In this document: in pieces, positions 27,052 to 36,278 of the stretch | Position numbering within the stretch: position 1 is the first letter of the stretch | Layout: each line of letters starts with the position of its first letter | NCBI RefSeq assembly: GCF_037338445.1 | Contig: NZ_CP147838.1 | Coordinates: 3,100,001 to 3,164,000, forward strand | Length of the DNA stretch: 64,000 bases | Direction: 5' to 3' | DNA from: Salinibaculum sp. SYNS191 | GTDB taxonomy: Archaea > Halobacteriota > Halobacteria > Halobacteriales > Haloarculaceae | Position numbers and translations under genes: made by a program | The notes under the pieces: model-generated | What the model was told of the DNA's origin: nothing | Seen by the model: only the letters and a program-made list of their open reading frames with translations | Database searches by the model: none

Positions 27052-28428
27052 TCATCGCTTGTGGACACGCATCCGGACGTCGTCGGAGGGCTGCAGCGTC
27101 AACTCCATGTTCACGTCGGGCTGTGGCGAACTCAACAGATCCAGTTCTACCCGTCGGGCGATGATGGGGAGAATGTGTTTCAGTTCCATCATCGCAAAGT
27201 GCATCCCGATACACTGGTGGGGGCCACCGCCAAACGGGAAGTACGCAAAGTCCGGCCGCTGGTCGCTCCGGTCCGCACGAAAGCGCTCGGGCCGGAACTG
27301 TTCGGGGTCGTCGAACCACCGGTCGTCAGTGTGGACGGTGAACTGAGGGAGGAGGATCTTCGTCCCTTCCTGGATTCGATACCCACCGAGTTCTGTCTCC
27401 TCGACGGCCTCGCGGAACAGCAGCCCCGCCGGGGGATACAGCCGCATCGCTTCCTTGGCTACTCGCTCGGTGACGGTGAGGTCGGGGAGGTCCTCGGCGG
27501 TCGGTGGGCCGTCTAGGACGGTCGTCGCTTCTGTCTCCAGCCGACTGCGTTCGTCCGGGTTGGTCGCCAGTAACAGCCAGGTGAAGGTCAACGCCATCGC
27601 TGTCGTCTCGTGACCGGCGATGAGGAACGTGATCAGGTGATCGTGGATTTCCTCGTCGGTCATCGTGTAGTCGTGGTCGTCTTCCTTTTCGAGCATCATC
27701 GTCAGGAGGTCGTCGTACTGGTCCGGATGCGCCCGACGCTCCTGGATGAGCGTGTCGACGGTCGCATCGAAGGCATCCATGGCCTGTGTATAGCGACGGT
27801 TCCTGTGAGTCGGCACCCACGACGGCAGGAGCATCTCGACGGCGCCGAGACCACTCATATCGGCCATGGCCTGCAGTTCGTCAGCAGCCTCGGTAATCAC
27901 CTGCTGGTGTTTCCCGAGGTCGAAGTCGAACAGCGAGTTCGTCAGAATCGAGAGCGTCAGCCGCGAGAACTCCTCGTTGATGACGATTTCCTCGCCGTCG
28001 TCCCACTCCGCCACCATCTCTTCCGTCGCGGCGACCATCGCCGAACTGAACCCTTTCAGGCGGTCCAGCCCGAACATCGGCTGCAGGAAGTGTCGCTGTC
28101 GTTTCCACTCCTCGCCACGGGTGAAGGTGAGTCCTCGCGGTGCAATCTCGTAATCCAGCAGTTCTTTGAGCTCGTCGAAGTTCCACCGCTCGTAGGTGCC
28201 CTGTCCCAGCAGTACGTCACCGATGTAATCGGGATGGAAGACGGCCACCGCGTCGATCCGAGGAAACTCACAGTGGACGACATCCCCGTACGCAGCCAGC
28301 TCGTCGAAAAACCCCATGGGCTGTTTGATGTATTGATGTGTATTGCCGAGCACTGGGAGCCCGTCGGGACCCGGTGGGAGTTCGTCGGCGTCACTGTCCG
28401 AATCTGAACCCGCGTCACCGTTCGTCAT
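27052..28428 (-). CDS. cytochrome P450
   Basis: 458 residues with all P450 landmarks: the I-helix AGHETTAMALTF (about residue 268) and KEAMRLYPP (ExxR, about 326). PERFRADR (about 370) and the heme-binding loop FGGGPHQCIGMHFAMME (Cys about 405) follow. It inserts one oxygen atom into an organic substrate using electrons from a ferredoxin partner, which is not encoded nearby. It is soluble, with no N-terminal anchor. A 176-bp piece of its coding region, including the heme loop, is duplicated at 53895-54070. Confidence 0.93.
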   Translation of the reverse strand: MTNGDAGSDSDSDADELPPGPDGLPVLGNTHQYIKQPMGFFDELAAYGDVVHCEFPRIDAVAVFHPDYIGDVLLGQGTYERWNFDELKELLDYEIAPRGLTFTRGEEWKRQRHFLQPMFGLDRLKGFSSAMVAATEEMVAEWDDGEEIVINEEFSRLTLSILTNSLFDFDLGKHQQVITEAADELQAMADMSGLGAVEMLLPSWVPTHRNRRYTQAMDAFDATVDTLIQERRAHPDQYDDLLTMMLEKEDDHDYTMTDEEIHDHLITFLIAGHETTAMALTFTWLLLATNPDERSRLETEATTVLDGPPTAEDLPDLTVTERVAKEAMRLYPPAGLLFREAVEETELGGYRIQEGTKILLPQFTVHTDDRWFDDPEQFRPERFRADRSDQRPDFAYFPFGGGPHQCIGMHFAMMELKHILPIIARRVELDLLSSPQPDVNMELTLQPSDDVRMRVHKR

Positions 28429-28681
28429 ATGTGGGCGTGTGTGAATGATTGGTAATATGAATTTTCACTATGGGTAAGGAGAATCGAGGCGTCCCGGGTT
28501 GGGCTGTTCGGAGTTGCCCAGTTCGTCAGGGGCTGCCGTTCACCCGTGGTCTCGGAGGTGTACTCCGCGGACAAACCCGAGAGCTGGACACCGCTGTCAA
28601 GTCGTTCCGGGCCGCCTGGGCGGACAGTCCTCCTTCGCAGCTCAGAACAACTCTCATGTAGTATTGGAAACCTGTTTGCAT

Positions 28682-29046
28682 GTGGGCCGACGTGCCCTCC
28701 TCGCCGGTCTCACCGGCGGCATCACCCCGCTGGCAGGTTGCAACCTGGGTCCCGCTTCGGAGGAGTTGTCGACGTCCTCCACGACGGCGGATGCATCGAA
28801 TGATGGCTCCGAGACGGTCCGAGAGGTCTCAAACCGGCGAAACTTACGGCCGATCGACGAGCCATTCGTGCGGCAGGGACTTACCGCCGACACCGACCAG
28901 TAGCTCTACGCTCGGCTGGTCGAGCCTGGTATGTCACTCCGCGTGACCGATACGGAAGGTGCCGCGTCGTTTGCGGAGAAAGTCGAGGCTCAGTACCTCA
29001 CAAGGTGTCGCCAGCTAACCCGATCTGAGCTCACCAGTCTGTCCTG
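28682..29046 (+). pseudogene. lipoprotein gene, 5' part (interrupted)
   Basis: From GTG 28682 the frame gives VGRRALLAGLTGGITPLAGC, a twin-arginine signal ending in a lipobox (LAGC), then a Ser/Thr/Asp-rich linker. TAG at 28901-28903 interrupts the frame, after which it continues as LYARLVEPGMSLRVTDTEGA. The ISH3 element begins at about 29048, and the likely 3' end lies beyond it at 30367-30674. Both a nonsense codon and an insertion indicate a dead gene. Confidence 0.55.
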
Positions 29047-29089
29047 ATGAGCCGTTAGTAGCGAGCAAGTGACGCTGGGAAAAGAGGGA

Positions 29090-29129
29090 GCTGTCGCTGT
29101 CGGCGGCGGTCAGCCGCCGACGCGACAGC
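29090..29129 (-). terminator. strong 17-bp hairpin downstream of the transposase
   Basis: GCTGTCGC (29090-29097) pairs with GCGACAGC (29122-29129), and GTCGGCGGC (29099-29107) pairs with GCCGCCGAC (29113-29121). The loop is GGTCA and there is a single bulged T. It lies 36 nt after the transposase stop, inside the element. No T-tract follows, so it may act as a transcript or translation barrier rather than a simple terminator. Confidence 0.55.
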
Positions 29130-29164
29130 GTCGCCACTCACGTGGAGGCGTGCTCGGTCGGTGA

Positions 29165-30331
29165 CTACCGGTGGAACCGGTCGTCAGGTGGCCGGTTTGC
29201 GGGGACGGCCCGACGCGTCGCGAGGGCCGTCCACGCTGCCCGACACATCATCCTGATGAACTCCGTGAACGGCCACTTCCAGAGGCGACGCCCGCCACGG
29301 CGGGGCGTCGCCACAAACTCCCAGTGCAGATACCGCCACACGTTCTGTAGGAGCAGGCTCACTACGACGTACAACAGCCGTACGACCGGATTCTGCGTTG
29401 TGGTCGTCGCAATACTTTGTTCGGAGAGCCGATAACTGGCCTCGATACCGAAGCGTTTGGCGTAGTGGTATCGGGCTTCACGTGGCGTGTCAATGAACGG
29501 CGCGTCAGCGGCGTAGCCGTGACGCGCCACCCCGTGTTCGTCGTATCGCCCGTTCTGGTAGGTACAGTCGATATAGACGGGAAACTCGACGGTCCAGCTG
29601 TGACCGTCGAGTTTCGCCGTCAGATCGTGTTGGATGACACGGCTCCATCCTTCCGAGAGGACCTGCTTGATCTTCTTTCCCCACCGGACGATCGGCATCA
29701 CGTAGGCGTGGTTGTGTACCTGAAGCAGCGTGAGACACTTGCTATCGTAGAATTCGCGGTCGAGATAGACGGCCTTGACGCTGAGGTCAAGGCCGTCAAG
29801 AATTCCGAGAAACGCTGCGAGGACAGTGCTGGCGGTGTCGCCGTCGACGAGACGGCGCACCGCCAGCGTGTAGCGTTTGTTCTTCACACGCGCGTAGAGT
29901 GTCGCGTAGGCGTGGAACGCGGTGGTTCCACGCTTGGCTTCTGAATGATAGAGGCCGTCTGTCTCGTCTTCGTCACCGTAGTAGGGCCGCAGGTGGAGGT
30001 CGGCGACGACCTCCACCTGCTCGGGAAGGATCTCCAGCACGTCCTTCTGGAGAAGCGCGTTCCCAACTCGTTCAACGGACGCAAGGTCGAATTTCTCGCG
30101 GAGATGGTACAGAACCGTGTTTTTGTGGGGTGAATCGTCACTGGATTCACAGAGTTCGGAGATTGAGGTCCCGTCGGCGCAGGCGCCGACGAGGACCTCG
30201 TAGATGTCTTCAGTATCGATTTCTGCGTTGCTACCGAGGCTGAGCCCTACTTCCTCGTCAAGCTGGTTGACGAGGAAGTTAAGGAGCTGGTCCTCGTGGA
30301 TTTCACCGTCTGCTTGCTGGGTATTGGACAC
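29165..30331 (-). CDS. ISH3-family transposase
   Basis: About 388 residues from GTG 30331 (VSNTQQADGEIHEDQLLNF); TTG 30355 would add eight residues that lie in the terminal repeat region. ISH3 signatures are the N-terminal DQLLNFLVNQLDEEVGLSL, a DDE-type core with VVADLHLRPYYGDEDETDGL (first Asp) and VYLDREFYDS (second Asp), and RFGIEASYRLSEQSIATTTT (Glu). The frame is uninterrupted, so the element may be active. It is the only transposase gene in the window. Confidence 0.88.
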   Translation of the reverse strand: MSNTQQADGEIHEDQLLNFLVNQLDEEVGLSLGSNAEIDTEDIYEVLVGACADGTSISELCESSDDSPHKNTVLYHLREKFDLASVERVGNALLQKDVLEILPEQVEVVADLHLRPYYGDEDETDGLYHSEAKRGTTAFHAYATLYARVKNKRYTLAVRRLVDGDTASTVLAAFLGILDGLDLSVKAVYLDREFYDSKCLTLLQVHNHAYVMPIVRWGKKIKQVLSEGWSRVIQHDLTAKLDGHSWTVEFPVYIDCTYQNGRYDEHGVARHGYAADAPFIDTPREARYHYAKRFGIEASYRLSEQSIATTTTQNPVVRLLYVVVSLLLQNVWRYLHWEFVATPRRGGRRLWKWPFTEFIRMMCRAAWTALATRRAVPANRPPDDRFHR

Positions 30332-30366
30332 ACCGTCAGCAAGCAGACGTCTCAACTAACCGGCTT

Positions 30367-30674
30367 TGTGAAGTACTGAGGCTCTCTCTTCCGGCGAGTT
30401 CGCTCTCTTGACGAGCCTTCGAACCGGTATCGCTACACCTGCGTACTTTTGGCCGTCGGATACCCAGTTGGAGGATGACCGCCTCGAGATCCGCCTGGCG
30501 CGTCAGACCATAGCGAACGGGGAAACGGCCACTCGGTCCAGGCTAGCAGAGAGTGAGGCTCTCGAGGCAGTCGGGACCACTCTCACGTCTTTTGAGTACA
30601 CAGGCGCTGCACCTGCCAGTCTCGCTGTTGTCTTCCCGAGTGGGGAAACTATCCAGCCCGGCGGAATCGAGTAG
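30367..30674 (+). pseudogene. lipoprotein gene, 3' part beyond the ISH3 insertion
   Basis: An open frame runs out of the insertion sequence through SLRTGIATPAYFWPSDTQ and ends EYTGAAPASLAVVFPS... TIQPGGIE and TAG 30672-30674. Acidic, extracellular-type composition fits the C-terminus of the upstream lipoprotein. The last eight codons and following 165 bp are duplicated, with divergence, at 54113-54306. Confidence 0.45.
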
Positions 30675-31547
30675 CGCTGACGCCACATGAACGGCAAAGA
30701 AGACTGGATTAACGGGCTTCCAGCGCTCGAACGGAACGTGGGGGATGCCCGTGGCAGGGTTGTCGCCGACTACGGTAAAAGTCTAGTTGGATTGCCGCAA
30801 TATGTCGGGTACTACTAGGGACGTGTAGTGGATAATGACAAAATCATCTGTTCTACACCTATTCGATTGTATAGCTTGGATATATGTGAACGTATTGCTT
30901 TGAACCGCAAGCATCCGCTTTATATCTTGGAGCTTAATTGTTCTGACAGCACACACTGAGAGAGTACGTTTCGTCTGTTCATTCCTGGCAGCTTCCCATC
31001 TTGTGGACTTTATAGGATGGGTTCTCGAAAATTGGAGCTAAAAATACAAAATAATGGGCGAATATGGGCCATAAACATCTCATACTGGCCTTTTATATTT
31101 TATACCGTATTAAACATATTTGGCCGATAAAATCCAAACCTATATCTGAACTCTATCCCATCAATTATGTATATCTTCCACACTATGGACTTAAAATACC
31201 ACTATTTGTCGGCAAACATCCAATGAAGCGGTATATGCCATTTGAGGCAAAAGGTGTTATCTATGCCGGCTCAACACGGTCTCACTTGCGTGGATTAGAA
31301 ATTACAACCGTATTGTTGTAATGGAGCTCTACGCTGCTGAGCGTCTTATGATTCTTTCGCTTGTTGCACCGGGTCAAATATCGAGATTTAACGACGTGAA
31401 ATGCACACTCATATTGCGCACCCGCTGTTTTGATATCCTCGAATTTTTCTCTATGGTCGTCTACTTTTATGGGTTACTAGTGGCTATGTGTAAACTCAAA
31501 ACGGCAGGATTTAATAGGTTGAAAACCCTCTCCGGGAATAGAAACGA
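30675..31547. other. 870-bp gene-poor, AT-rich stretch at the left edge of the catabolic island
   Basis: The first 165 bp (to about 30840) is the repeat shared with 54.1-54.3 kb. The rest is very AT-rich. The longest frame (31064-31321) is Lys/Arg-, Ile- and Tyr-rich, unlike halophilic proteins, and is probably not a gene. A TATA element ATTTAATA (31509-31516) precedes the IclR gene. Confidence 0.5.
31509..31516 (+). promoter_or_regulatory. TATA element of the IclR gene
   Basis: ATTTAATA ends 31 nt before ATG 31548. Confidence 0.5.
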
Positions 31548-32309
31548 ATGACAGTCGCGAAAAATCCTATAAAAACCAGCGTAAAGACGCTCACGATACT
31601 GGATGCGTTGAGTGGCTCTGATGGGGCGAGGATCACCGAATTAGCCGACGAGCTAGGGTATACGAAAGGAACTGTCCACCACCATCTCAGCACGCTTGAG
31701 GAACACGAATACGTCGTGAAGAGAGGCGGCAAATACCATCTCGGAATGAGGGTGTTTCAGCTGGGCGAAGCTACTCGGCAGGAACACGATCTGTACGAAG
31801 TCGCTAAACCTGAACTCGACAAGCTGGCGGATAAGACTGGTGAGTTGGCCAATCTGATGATCGAGGAACACGGCCGCGGATATTACCTCTACATTGCCAG
31901 GGGTGACGAAGCAATTAATCTGGATACGAAAATCGGCACTCGGCAATATCTCCATTCGTCGGCGCTTGGAAAGGTAATCCTGGCCCATCTCCCCAAGGAC
32001 CGTACGACGGAGATTATTGACAGGCACGGTCTCGTTGCTCAGACCCCGAATACTGTTACCGATCGGGACACGTTCTGGGAGATTCTCGATACCGTCGCGG
32101 AGAACGGTGTCGCGTTCGACGGTGAAGAACGGGCCGAAGGCATCAGATGCGTTGCTGCACCGATTACGGACAACGATAGCCGTGTTCTTGGTGCGGTGAG
32201 CGTTTCGGGCCCTGCCAGTCGATTGAAAGGCACGCGGTTCAGGGACGAGATTCCCGAGCTGGTCAAACAAGCGGCCACTGTCATCGGTATCAACGTGTCG
32301 TATCTGTAA
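31548..32309 (+). CDS. IclR-family transcriptional regulator
   Basis: 253 residues. Residues 8-65 form a winged helix (ARITELADELGYTKGTVHHH). Residues 75-250 are the IclR effector domain, with YLHSSALGKVILAHLP, GVAFDGEERAEGIRCVAAPI and VSGPASRLKGTRF. IclR proteins control small catabolic operons and release or bind DNA on sensing a pathway metabolite. As the first gene of the island and its only recognisable regulator it is the likely controller of the genes that follow. Confidence 0.9.
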   Translation: MTVAKNPIKTSVKTLTILDALSGSDGARITELADELGYTKGTVHHHLSTLEEHEYVVKRGGKYHLGMRVFQLGEATRQEHDLYEVAKPELDKLADKTGELANLMIEEHGRGYYLYIARGDEAINLDTKIGTRQYLHSSALGKVILAHLPKDRTTEIIDRHGLVAQTPNTVTDRDTFWEILDTVAENGVAFDGEERAEGIRCVAAPITDNDSRVLGAVSVSGPASRLKGTRFRDEIPELVKQAATVIGINVSYL

Positions 32310-32563
32310 TTTACGCGTCTCTCGCAGCCTACTCCACGTTTCGCTCGGTCGGCACGCGGTGGATATATTCGAGAAGCGATGACGTCCAGTGAGACACCCA
32401 CACAATTTAACGAGGCTAAACGAGATTCGAAACAGAACCAGTGGCGCCTGTCAGAGCGGCCCAGCGGAAGTGGGGGGTGTCTCTTATCACGTCGCTTTTC
32501 CTGTACATACTTACGTTGTGTGTCCGGTGAAAGTCACAATTATCTATTAACTGGATGGATAAG

Positions 32564-32571
32564 TTTATTTA
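32564..32571 (+). promoter_or_regulatory. TATA element of first M24 gene
   Basis: TTTATTTA ends 23 nt before ATG 32595; leaderless spacing. Confidence 0.6.
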
Positions 32572-32594
32572 TCTATCTTGCGCAGTAGTGCTTG

Positions 32595-33788
32595 ATGCCG
32601 CTGATTGCAAGCGACTACGAACGGCCGTTTCCAGACAGAGTCTACAGAGAGCGTGTTGAACAAACCCAGGCAAAGATGGCCGAGCGGGGTCTCGACGTTC
32701 TCCTGTTGACGGACCCGACGAACCAGCATTACCTTTCGGCATACGAAAGCGACTCCTGGTTCACGTTCCAGATGCTGCTCGTCTTCCGTGATAAAGAGCA
32801 GCCGGTGTTCACGGGACGGAACATGGAGATTCGTGCAGCCGAAATCACCACGTGGATGGATGATGAGAATGTCCAGTGTTACTCTGACGACTACGCTCCC
32901 AATTCACTGTATCACCCCGTCGAGTGGGTGAAAGAACTGGTCGAAGAGGAGGGCTGTGCTGATGGGACAATCGGCGTCGAAAAATCGAGCGATTATTTGA
33001 CCGTTGATTCGTTCGAACGCCTCCAGAAGTCGTTCGAGAATGCGACGTTCCAGGACGTTTCCAAGATGGTCACCAGACAGTATCTAGTCAAGACCGACCG
33101 CGAACTCGAGTATATGCGGGAGGCTGCCCGGATTACAGACCTGGGGATGGAAGCTGCCGAGGAAGCCATCGCTGAAGGCGTTCGTGAGAACGAATCTGTG
33201 GCTGACGTGTTACACACACTGCTCAACGGTACCGAGGAATCTGGAGGTGAGATGCCAGCGTCAACGCCGGCGTATGGTCCCTATCACTACCGCTTTGCGA
33301 ATGGTCGGCAGTTCCAGGATGGAGACGTCTTCGGCATCGAGTTCTCAGGGTGTCTCCACAACTACTACAGTCCGTTGTGCCGCACCGTCTATGTCGGCGA
33401 TCCACCGGACGATCTTGTGGCGCTGTGGGAGGAACTGAATCAGGACCTTCAGCTCATTCTCGATACCGTCGAACCGGGACGAACCTGTGAGGAAGTCGAG
33501 GAAATCTATCGCAACGAAGCCACTCATCCGAAGGCCTCTCGAAGCGGGTACGCCATCGGCCTCGGTCTGACGAGCTGGGGGGAGGGTACCGCGAGCTTCA
33601 CTGAAGGCGACGAGACAGTTCTCGAACCTGGCATGACGTTCCACTCGAACCCGTCTATCGACACGCTCAATTATCCGGGCGGTATCGGGGAGGAAGGACT
33701 CCGGATGCTCCACAGCGAGACGTATGTCGTGACCGAGGACGGGTGTGAAGTCCTCGGTGACTATCCGAGAAAAATAATAACGGTCTAA
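32595..33788 (+). CDS. M24-family hydrolase, ectoine hydrolase/creatinase-like (copy 1)
   Basis: 397 residues from ATG 32595. The creatinase N-terminal domain (1-165, with TDPTNQHYLSAYESDSWFTF) precedes a pita-bread domain. The five metal ligands of true aminopeptidases are not conserved: GDVFGIEFSG (about 243) has Glu for the first Asp, SPLCRT lacks the second, and RSGYAIGLGLTSWGE (about 315) lacks the His. Metal-free relatives are creatinase and DoeA/EutD ectoine hydrolase; the SRSGY, LEPGMTFH and final YPRK motifs resemble DoeA. It probably opens a cyclic amidine or cleaves a C-N bond. A close paralogue lies at 48020-49210. Confidence 0.75.
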   Translation: MPLIASDYERPFPDRVYRERVEQTQAKMAERGLDVLLLTDPTNQHYLSAYESDSWFTFQMLLVFRDKEQPVFTGRNMEIRAAEITTWMDDENVQCYSDDYAPNSLYHPVEWVKELVEEEGCADGTIGVEKSSDYLTVDSFERLQKSFENATFQDVSKMVTRQYLVKTDRELEYMREAARITDLGMEAAEEAIAEGVRENESVADVLHTLLNGTEESGGEMPASTPAYGPYHYRFANGRQFQDGDVFGIEFSGCLHNYYSPLCRTVYVGDPPDDLVALWEELNQDLQLILDTVEPGRTCEEVEEIYRNEATHPKASRSGYAIGLGLTSWGEGTASFTEGDETVLEPGMTFHSNPSIDTLNYPGGIGEEGLRMLHSETYVVTEDGCEVLGDYPRKIITV

Positions 33789-33837
33789 ATCGGCTCTCCC
33801 GCTGGCGTTTTGTCCTTCTGGATTTTCCCTCCTCTCC

Positions 33838-35067
33838 TCATGACCCTTCGACGGGAAGCGCGAGGTAGATCACTGTCATGATGACTGTACTGCCGGCCAG
33901 TATGAGAAACGCCTCGTCGAAGAGCCCGCTATCGGCCAAAAAGCCAACGAATACTGCCCCGGTCGAGCCGATGTATGCCTGGAAAGAGCGAACAAGCCCG
34001 TAGCTCGACCCCTGACTTTCATCCGGGACAGCCGAGATGAGATACGCATTCGTCACTGGCATCAACCCTAGCCGTGTTCCCATGAGGAGTACGAGTCCGC
34101 CAAGAAGCCACACGCCATCGGCGAAGGGGAAGACAAACAGCGGGACGATACTGATTGCCGACAGCGGAAGTAACACCCGCCGATACCCGTGTCGGTCGGC
34201 AACGTTCCCAGCCCCTGCCTGGGCGAAAAGTCCGGTTACGAACAGCAGGCTGTAGATTGCCGTCGCTGACTGCGGGCTGAGACCCTTCTCCGTGATAAGA
34301 TACGTCGGCAGAAAGGTTGTGATACCGACGAACGTGAACGACCAGAGTGACAGTGCCAGGAAGGTGAGAAGGATCTGTCGCCGAGTAACGACCGACAGAA
34401 TCTCTCTGATTGCTGCTTTTCTCGATTTATGCGTTTCGCTGCTCGCTCGCTCGGTCCGGGCCGGAACGAACCGCCACAAACCGAACGCGGTGAACAGAAA
34501 CAGCGGAATGACGTACAGAAAGCCAACCTGCCACCCAAACAGAATCATCAGCGTTCCAGCCACGAAGGGGAGAGTTGACGTTCCGACGTGACCTGCGGAA
34601 AACGTGATGCCAATCGCCGTCCCGTCACGTTTCGGGTAGAGGTTCGAGAGTACCATTACCCGCGGGGAGCCAAAGGAGCCCATCCCAATCCCAAACAGAA
34701 TGCCGCCGACGAGGAACGCCGGTAGCACGGGCAGTGTCGAGAGGATAGTCAGCCCGATTGCCGCGACGACCATCCCGATGACGAGGACGATACGCTCTCC
34801 GACTCGATCGGCGAGCACGCCCGACGGGAACTGCATCGTCGCGACTGTGATGCTGATAGCGGAGATGATACCGCCCGCCGTTGCATTGTTGAGTCCGTAC
34901 GCAGTCTTGATCTCCGGGAGGAGTGCTGGAAATATCAGGCGTGTTCCCAGCAATAACAGCCACCCGAGGGCAACGACGGTCAGGGCCCACCCCCTCCCCT
35001 CGCTCGCCAATTCGCGAAGTGACTCGGTCAACCGAGCCCTTCTCTCCTCGATACGGAATTTGGACAT
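33838..35067 (-). CDS. MFS transporter
   Basis: About 409 residues from ATG 35067 (MSKFRIEERRARL); ATG 35085 is a possible alternative. Twelve hydrophobic helices, the MFS loop 2-3 motif GVLADRVGERIVLVIG (D-R-x-G-R/E-R variant) and its repeat NVADRHGYRRVLLP after helix 8. It carries solutes across the cytoplasmic membrane, probably with protons or sodium. It is convergent with the M24 gene and divergent from the dehydrogenase, and may import the island's substrate or export a product. Confidence 0.88.
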   Translation of the reverse strand: MSKFRIEERRARLTESLRELASEGRGWALTVVALGWLLLLGTRLIFPALLPEIKTAYGLNNATAGGIISAISITVATMQFPSGVLADRVGERIVLVIGMVVAAIGLTILSTLPVLPAFLVGGILFGIGMGSFGSPRVMVLSNLYPKRDGTAIGITFSAGHVGTSTLPFVAGTLMILFGWQVGFLYVIPLFLFTAFGLWRFVPARTERASSETHKSRKAAIREILSVVTRRQILLTFLALSLWSFTFVGITTFLPTYLITEKGLSPQSATAIYSLLFVTGLFAQAGAGNVADRHGYRRVLLPLSAISIVPLFVFPFADGVWLLGGLVLLMGTRLGLMPVTNAYLISAVPDESQGSSYGLVRSFQAYIGSTGAVFVGFLADSGLFDEAFLILAGSTVIMTVIYLALPVEGS

Positions 35068-35160
35068 ATAATCCAGTACTCTCAATCTCTGTGCATGACA
35101 TACTTAGTTTTAGCCTTTCTCAGTGGACATATCGGAGATGTCGAACGGGGAGAGGCGAAC

Positions 35161-35171
35161 AATTATTACTT
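35161..35171 (+). promoter_or_regulatory. TATA element of the 2-hydroxyacid dehydrogenase gene
   Basis: AATTATTACTT ends 20 nt before ATG 35192, supporting that start over the upstream ATG 35123. Confidence 0.5.
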
Positions 35172-35191
35172 ATTGCTGGGTACTGGTGCGT

Positions 35192-36163
35192 ATGACTTAC
35201 AAAGTCGTTTTCACGGACAACGTTCCGAGAACGCTCGACATCGAGCGGGAGATTCTCACCGAGATCGACGCGGAGGTTGTCAACGCTGAAGCATCCGAAC
35301 AGACGGTAGAGGAGCTGGTTGTCGATGCTGACGCCATCATCTCGAGTCACCAGACCGTCGATGCAACTCTCATGGACAGAATGCCAAACTGTCAGGTGGT
35401 CTCACGAACTGGAATCGGCGTTGATTACGTGGATCTGGAAGCGGCGACAGAGCGCGGAATCGTCGTCACGAACGTTCCAGACCACTGCATCTCCGAGGTT
35501 TCTGACCATACACTCGGGTTGATGCTCGCAGTCCAGCGGCGAATTGTCGAGTCCGATTCCGAAGTGAGGGAGGGCCACTGGAATCGAACGACGAAGTCAA
35601 TTCACCGAATCGACGGCCAGGTTCTCGGTGTTGTCGGATTCGGACAGACAGGACAGGAGTTGGGGCGCAAGGCGCAGGCGCTCGGAATGGACGTCCTCAC
35701 CACGCAGTACCCAGAGCCGGCTCTGGCCGAAGAACACGGTGTCGAGCGGGTCCCGCTCGACGACCTCCTTGCGCTGTCTGACGTCGTCTCGCTGCACACA
35801 CCCCTGACTGACGAAACGGCCAAGATGATCGGCAGTCGTGAACTGGAGGTGATGAAAGAGTCGGCAATACTGATCAACACGGCTCGCGGCGGGCTCATCG
35901 ATCAGCCCGCACTCGCTCGAGCGCTCGAAGACGGGACGATCGGTGGCGCGGGTCTGGATGTGCTGACAGAGGAACCACCATCGTCGGATGACTCGCTCCT
36001 CGACGAACCCTCAGTCGTACTCACGCCACACATGGCATACTACTCACAGGAGAGCTTGCGGGAACTCCGCCACCGGGTTGCACAGAACGTCCGAACAGTG
36101 CTCGACGGCGAAGTTCCGGAACACGTCGTCAACACGCGCGTCTTGGAGGAACTCCCACTGTGA
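35192..36163 (+). CDS. D-isomer 2-hydroxyacid dehydrogenase (CtBP/PGDH-like)
   Basis: 323 residues from ATG 35192 (MTYKVVFTDNVPRTLDIE). The NAD site is LGVVGFGQTGQELGRKAQALG. Catalytic Arg is in INTARGGLIDQPAL, Glu in DVLTEEPP and His in LTPHMAYYS. It reduces a 2-keto acid to a D-2-hydroxy acid or the reverse. The C-terminal-binding-protein-like TPHMAYYSQESLREL end separates it from phosphoglycerate dehydrogenase proper. Likely handles a keto acid produced by the island's aminotransferase or deaminases. Confidence 0.87.
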   Translation: MTYKVVFTDNVPRTLDIEREILTEIDAEVVNAEASEQTVEELVVDADAIISSHQTVDATLMDRMPNCQVVSRTGIGVDYVDLEAATERGIVVTNVPDHCISEVSDHTLGLMLAVQRRIVESDSEVREGHWNRTTKSIHRIDGQVLGVVGFGQTGQELGRKAQALGMDVLTTQYPEPALAEEHGVERVPLDDLLALSDVVSLHTPLTDETAKMIGSRELEVMKESAILINTARGGLIDQPALARALEDGTIGGAGLDVLTEEPPSSDDSLLDEPSVVLTPHMAYYSQESLRELRHRVAQNVRTVLDGEVPEHVVNTRVLEELPL

Positions 36164-36278
36164 CTCTGTGGCTCGGGCTCCCCATCGGAATTGCGTGGTC
36201 GAGGCGTGCCGCGTTTCGCTATCACAAGCATGTTCGCTTCTCGAGGTAGTCAGCCCCCGACGCCGGTGACCCGTTCAC

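Larger units (their letters stand above)
29048..30366 (-). mobile_element. ISH3-family insertion sequence
   Basis: About 1.3 kb containing one transposase gene. The ends form imperfect inverted repeats: AGCCGTTAGTAG at the left (from 29050) and, read inwards on the other strand, AGCCGGTTAGTTG at the right (from about 30365). Exact ends and target duplication are not clear by eye. It sits inside the lipoprotein gene. Confidence 0.7.

Noticed and set aside
31064..31321. 85-codon frame left of the IclR gene
   Set aside because: Lys/Ile/Tyr-rich composition unlike other proteins here; lies in AT-rich DNA and shows no motif.
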